Assembly: GCF_037126465.1 (NCBI RefSeq) | Contig: NC_088202.1 | Location: 88,578,160-88,642,159 of the forward strand | Length of the DNA stretch: 64,000 nt | DNA from: Ornithodoros turicata | Lineage: Eukaryota; Arthropoda; Arachnida; Ixodida; Argasidae | Direction: 5' to 3' | In this document: piece after piece, positions 62,542 to 64,000 of the stretch | Position numbering within the stretch: position 1 is the stretch's first letter | Layout: each line of letters begins with the position of its first letter | Notes under the pieces: model-generated | Database searches by the model: none | What the model saw: only the letters and a program-made list of their open reading frames with translations | What the model was told of the DNA's origin: nothing | Position numbers and translations under genes: made by a program

Positions 62542-64000
62542 TCATTCGGTCTTTACGCTTTCCACGTTGAGGTTTGCGTACAACTGTGCGACCTTGCCAT
62601 CAGCATTTAGCCTTCCAGCAAACTCAACGTGTCGTTTTGCATTCTCAGCATTCACTTTGTTCCTCCACAGTGTAAGAAGAGAAACATTTCCAAGAATTCC
62701 ATCTTCCAAGTTGCTGATGCGCGCTTTCTTGGCTGCAGGCACCCTATCCTGGTCCTGCTCACCAATCTTGCTTTCCTTCCACCCAAAGTCCACTTCTGAC
62801 CACTTCCCTTCACCTTTCTCTGGTACTTTTTCTTGTGCTTTCTTCACCGGGGCAGTAGCATTGCCCTTCTGGTTGCTCGACTCTGCATCCAATGGTTTTC
62901 GACATTCTAACAGGCAATCCAACACAATGTTGTGCTCTGCAGTAACGCAGTGCATCCTGACATAGTTCTCTAGCTCATTCCACATTGTGCGATACTGCTC
63001 CTCACGTTTTGGTCCTTTACCCCTCATTCCTATCGTTGGCACTGGGAGGGACGTCCCTTTGTTTTCCATAGTAACCAACTGGTAAACTACCTTTTTGCAC
63101 TCAACCACTTCTTCCTGAGATAACACTTCTTTAGTAATCAGTGTTAGGAGAGGGTCAAGCTGAGATGCCATGTTGAAGATTGTTGTGTGGCTTATTACCA
63201 TCGGCCAGTACTGAGTGAGGCGATACAGTCGCTTCTTGGTCCGCTCAATAGGTGGCTCGTGACGGTCATTTTCCTTCGGCCGATATGGCAAAAGCTTGTT
63301 CTCCTTCATGAATTCACCAAAATCATTGATCCTGTAGTCTGTTACTCTTCCACCACAGCCCTCACTTATGGAAGGTGGGTCCTCAAGCGTGGACCGTCCA
63401 GTTCCTAAAGTGTGAATGCATATTTCTCCCCCATGACTGGCAAGCATATGAGACATGATCTTAGATCCAACCTTCCTGGGCATCTCCAGCATCACTGCAC
63501 GCCCACTCAGAAGGAAATTGGTGAGACAAGACGACGGCCGACTGTTGATGTCGACCGGAGTTATACGGTAGGCCCCGGTGCAGTACTGAAGTTCGACACT
63601 GTTGGAACGCGGTGTACACCACTTCAATGTTACCGTCTCGTACGCTTGTCCTTCTTTAACTGTGCACACATGAACGCCTTCGGTATTGCTGAAACCTGTC
63701 TTCATGAGGTCAGCATGTGCTCCAGATGGATGTAGAAGTTCAACGTCGTAATTTGCGGATGAATTGGCATTCTGTTCTTCTTTCATGGGTATTCCAGTTA
63801 CTGTCGTTGAAGCTAGGTTGTAATGAAGCTGCACCAGGTAGCCCAGTTTAGCCGCAAGGTTTCGCCCAGATCTCACTTTGTGTACTTCGCAGGTGAGTAG
63901 AGATCCCACATTTCGTTTGCTAACTGGAGTGTTCTCGGATTCCTTGTTCACCGGGCAAGTGTGAATCAGCACAAGTTCGCATTTGTGTACTGACATCAGG
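62542..64000 (-). CDS. INTS13: Integrator complex subunit 13 / asunder, C-terminal exon (5' end outside window)
   Basis: INTS13 (asunder, Mat89Bb) is an Integrator subunit acting in snRNA 3'-end processing and mitotic/nuclear-envelope events. The open frame runs from the right window edge to the stop at 62542, at least 484 residues, without an intron. Signatures: ANYDVELLHPSGAH, TLKWCTPRSNSVELQYCTGA, RITPVDINSRPSSCLTNFLL, SISEGCGGRVTDYRINDFGE, WPMVISHTTIFNM, and RGKGPKREEQYRTMWNELE. The C-terminus (LLTLWRNKVNAENAKRHVEF) is the segment known in animal INTS13 to bind the cleavage module. The nuclear signal-like PAAKKARIS precedes it. The frame opens before its first in-window Met, so it enters from outside. 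Confidence 0.92.
   Translation of the reverse strand, partial: LMSVHKCELVLIHTCPVNKESENTPVSKRNVGSLLTCEVHKVRSGRNLAAKLGYLVQLHYNLASTTVTGIPMKEEQNANSSANYDVELLHPSGAHADLMKTGFSNTEGVHVCTVKEGQAYETVTLKWCTPRSNSVELQYCTGAYRITPVDINSRPSSCLTNFLLSGRAVMLEMPRKVGSKIMSHMLASHGGEICIHTLGTGRSTLEDPPSISEGCGGRVTDYRINDFGEFMKENKLLPYRPKENDRHEPPIERTKKRLYRLTQYWPMVISHTTIFNMASQLDPLLTLITKEVLSQEEVVECKKVVYQLVTMENKGTSLPVPTIGMRGKGPKREEQYRTMWNELENYVRMHCVTAEHNIVLDCLLECRKPLDAESSNQKGNATAPVKKAQEKVPEKGEGKWSEVDFGWKESKIGEQDQDRVPAAKKARISNLEDGILGNVSLLTLWRNKVNAENAKRHVEFAGRLNADGKVAQLYANLNVESVKTE

Noticed and set aside
62567..62965. Open frame on + opposite INTS13
   Set aside because: It is the antisense of a strongly conserved exon.

Overview
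The window reads as nuclear DNA of a hard tick (Ixodida). Three things point there: a tRNA-derived SINE of the tick Ruka type, animal genes broken by long introns, and a very dense mixture of transposons. Nothing looks prokaryotic. The first 28 kb hold almost only mobile elements; the rest is host genes whose introns are packed with more of them.

Bases 1-6200 carry a decayed Polinton/Maverick (adintovirus-like) dsDNA element. On the + strand it has a packaging ATPase, a small basic pX-like protein, a conserved accessory protein, a retroviral-type integrase, a penton (minor capsid) protein, a pVI-like protein and a double jelly-roll major capsid protein. Most genes carry frameshifts or stops. 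A 398-bp MITE sits between integrase and capsid genes. No DNA polymerase B or protease gene is visible, so the element probably continues to the left.

Bases 6200-28200 are layered mobile elements: a GGATATCC-rich repeat, a LINE 3' end with a SINE nested in it, a 507-bp hAT-type element, a 1-kb TIR element, a foreign gag relic, a decayed Ty1/copia element split by a young Ty3/gypsy element with identical LTRs, BEL/Pao fragments on both strands, a tandem-repeat block, mariner/pogo-type elements and a perfect 159-bp inverted duplication.

Bases 28425-58841 (- strand) hold the URB2 gene (nucleolar ribosome-biogenesis protein). I can place 24 coding exons, from an ATG at 58841 to a stop at 28425, followed by a polyadenylation signal. 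Its introns contain two Tigger-like elements, a gypsy integrase relic, hAT elements with perfect 8-bp target duplications (one still coding for a nearly whole transposase), palindromic MITEs, a Penelope-like reverse transcriptase relic and a 5.1-kb element with about 1-kb inverted repeats.

Bases 59627-60938 (+) hold a two-exon gamma-glutamylaminecyclotransferase gene (GGACT), head to head with URB2 and probably sharing a short promoter region. Bases 62542-64000 (-) hold the long 3' coding exon of INTS13/asunder, whose 5' end is outside the window. The three host genes serve unrelated functions (ribosome assembly, crosslink-amine breakdown, snRNA 3'-end processing); their closeness looks like ordinary genomic neighbourhood.
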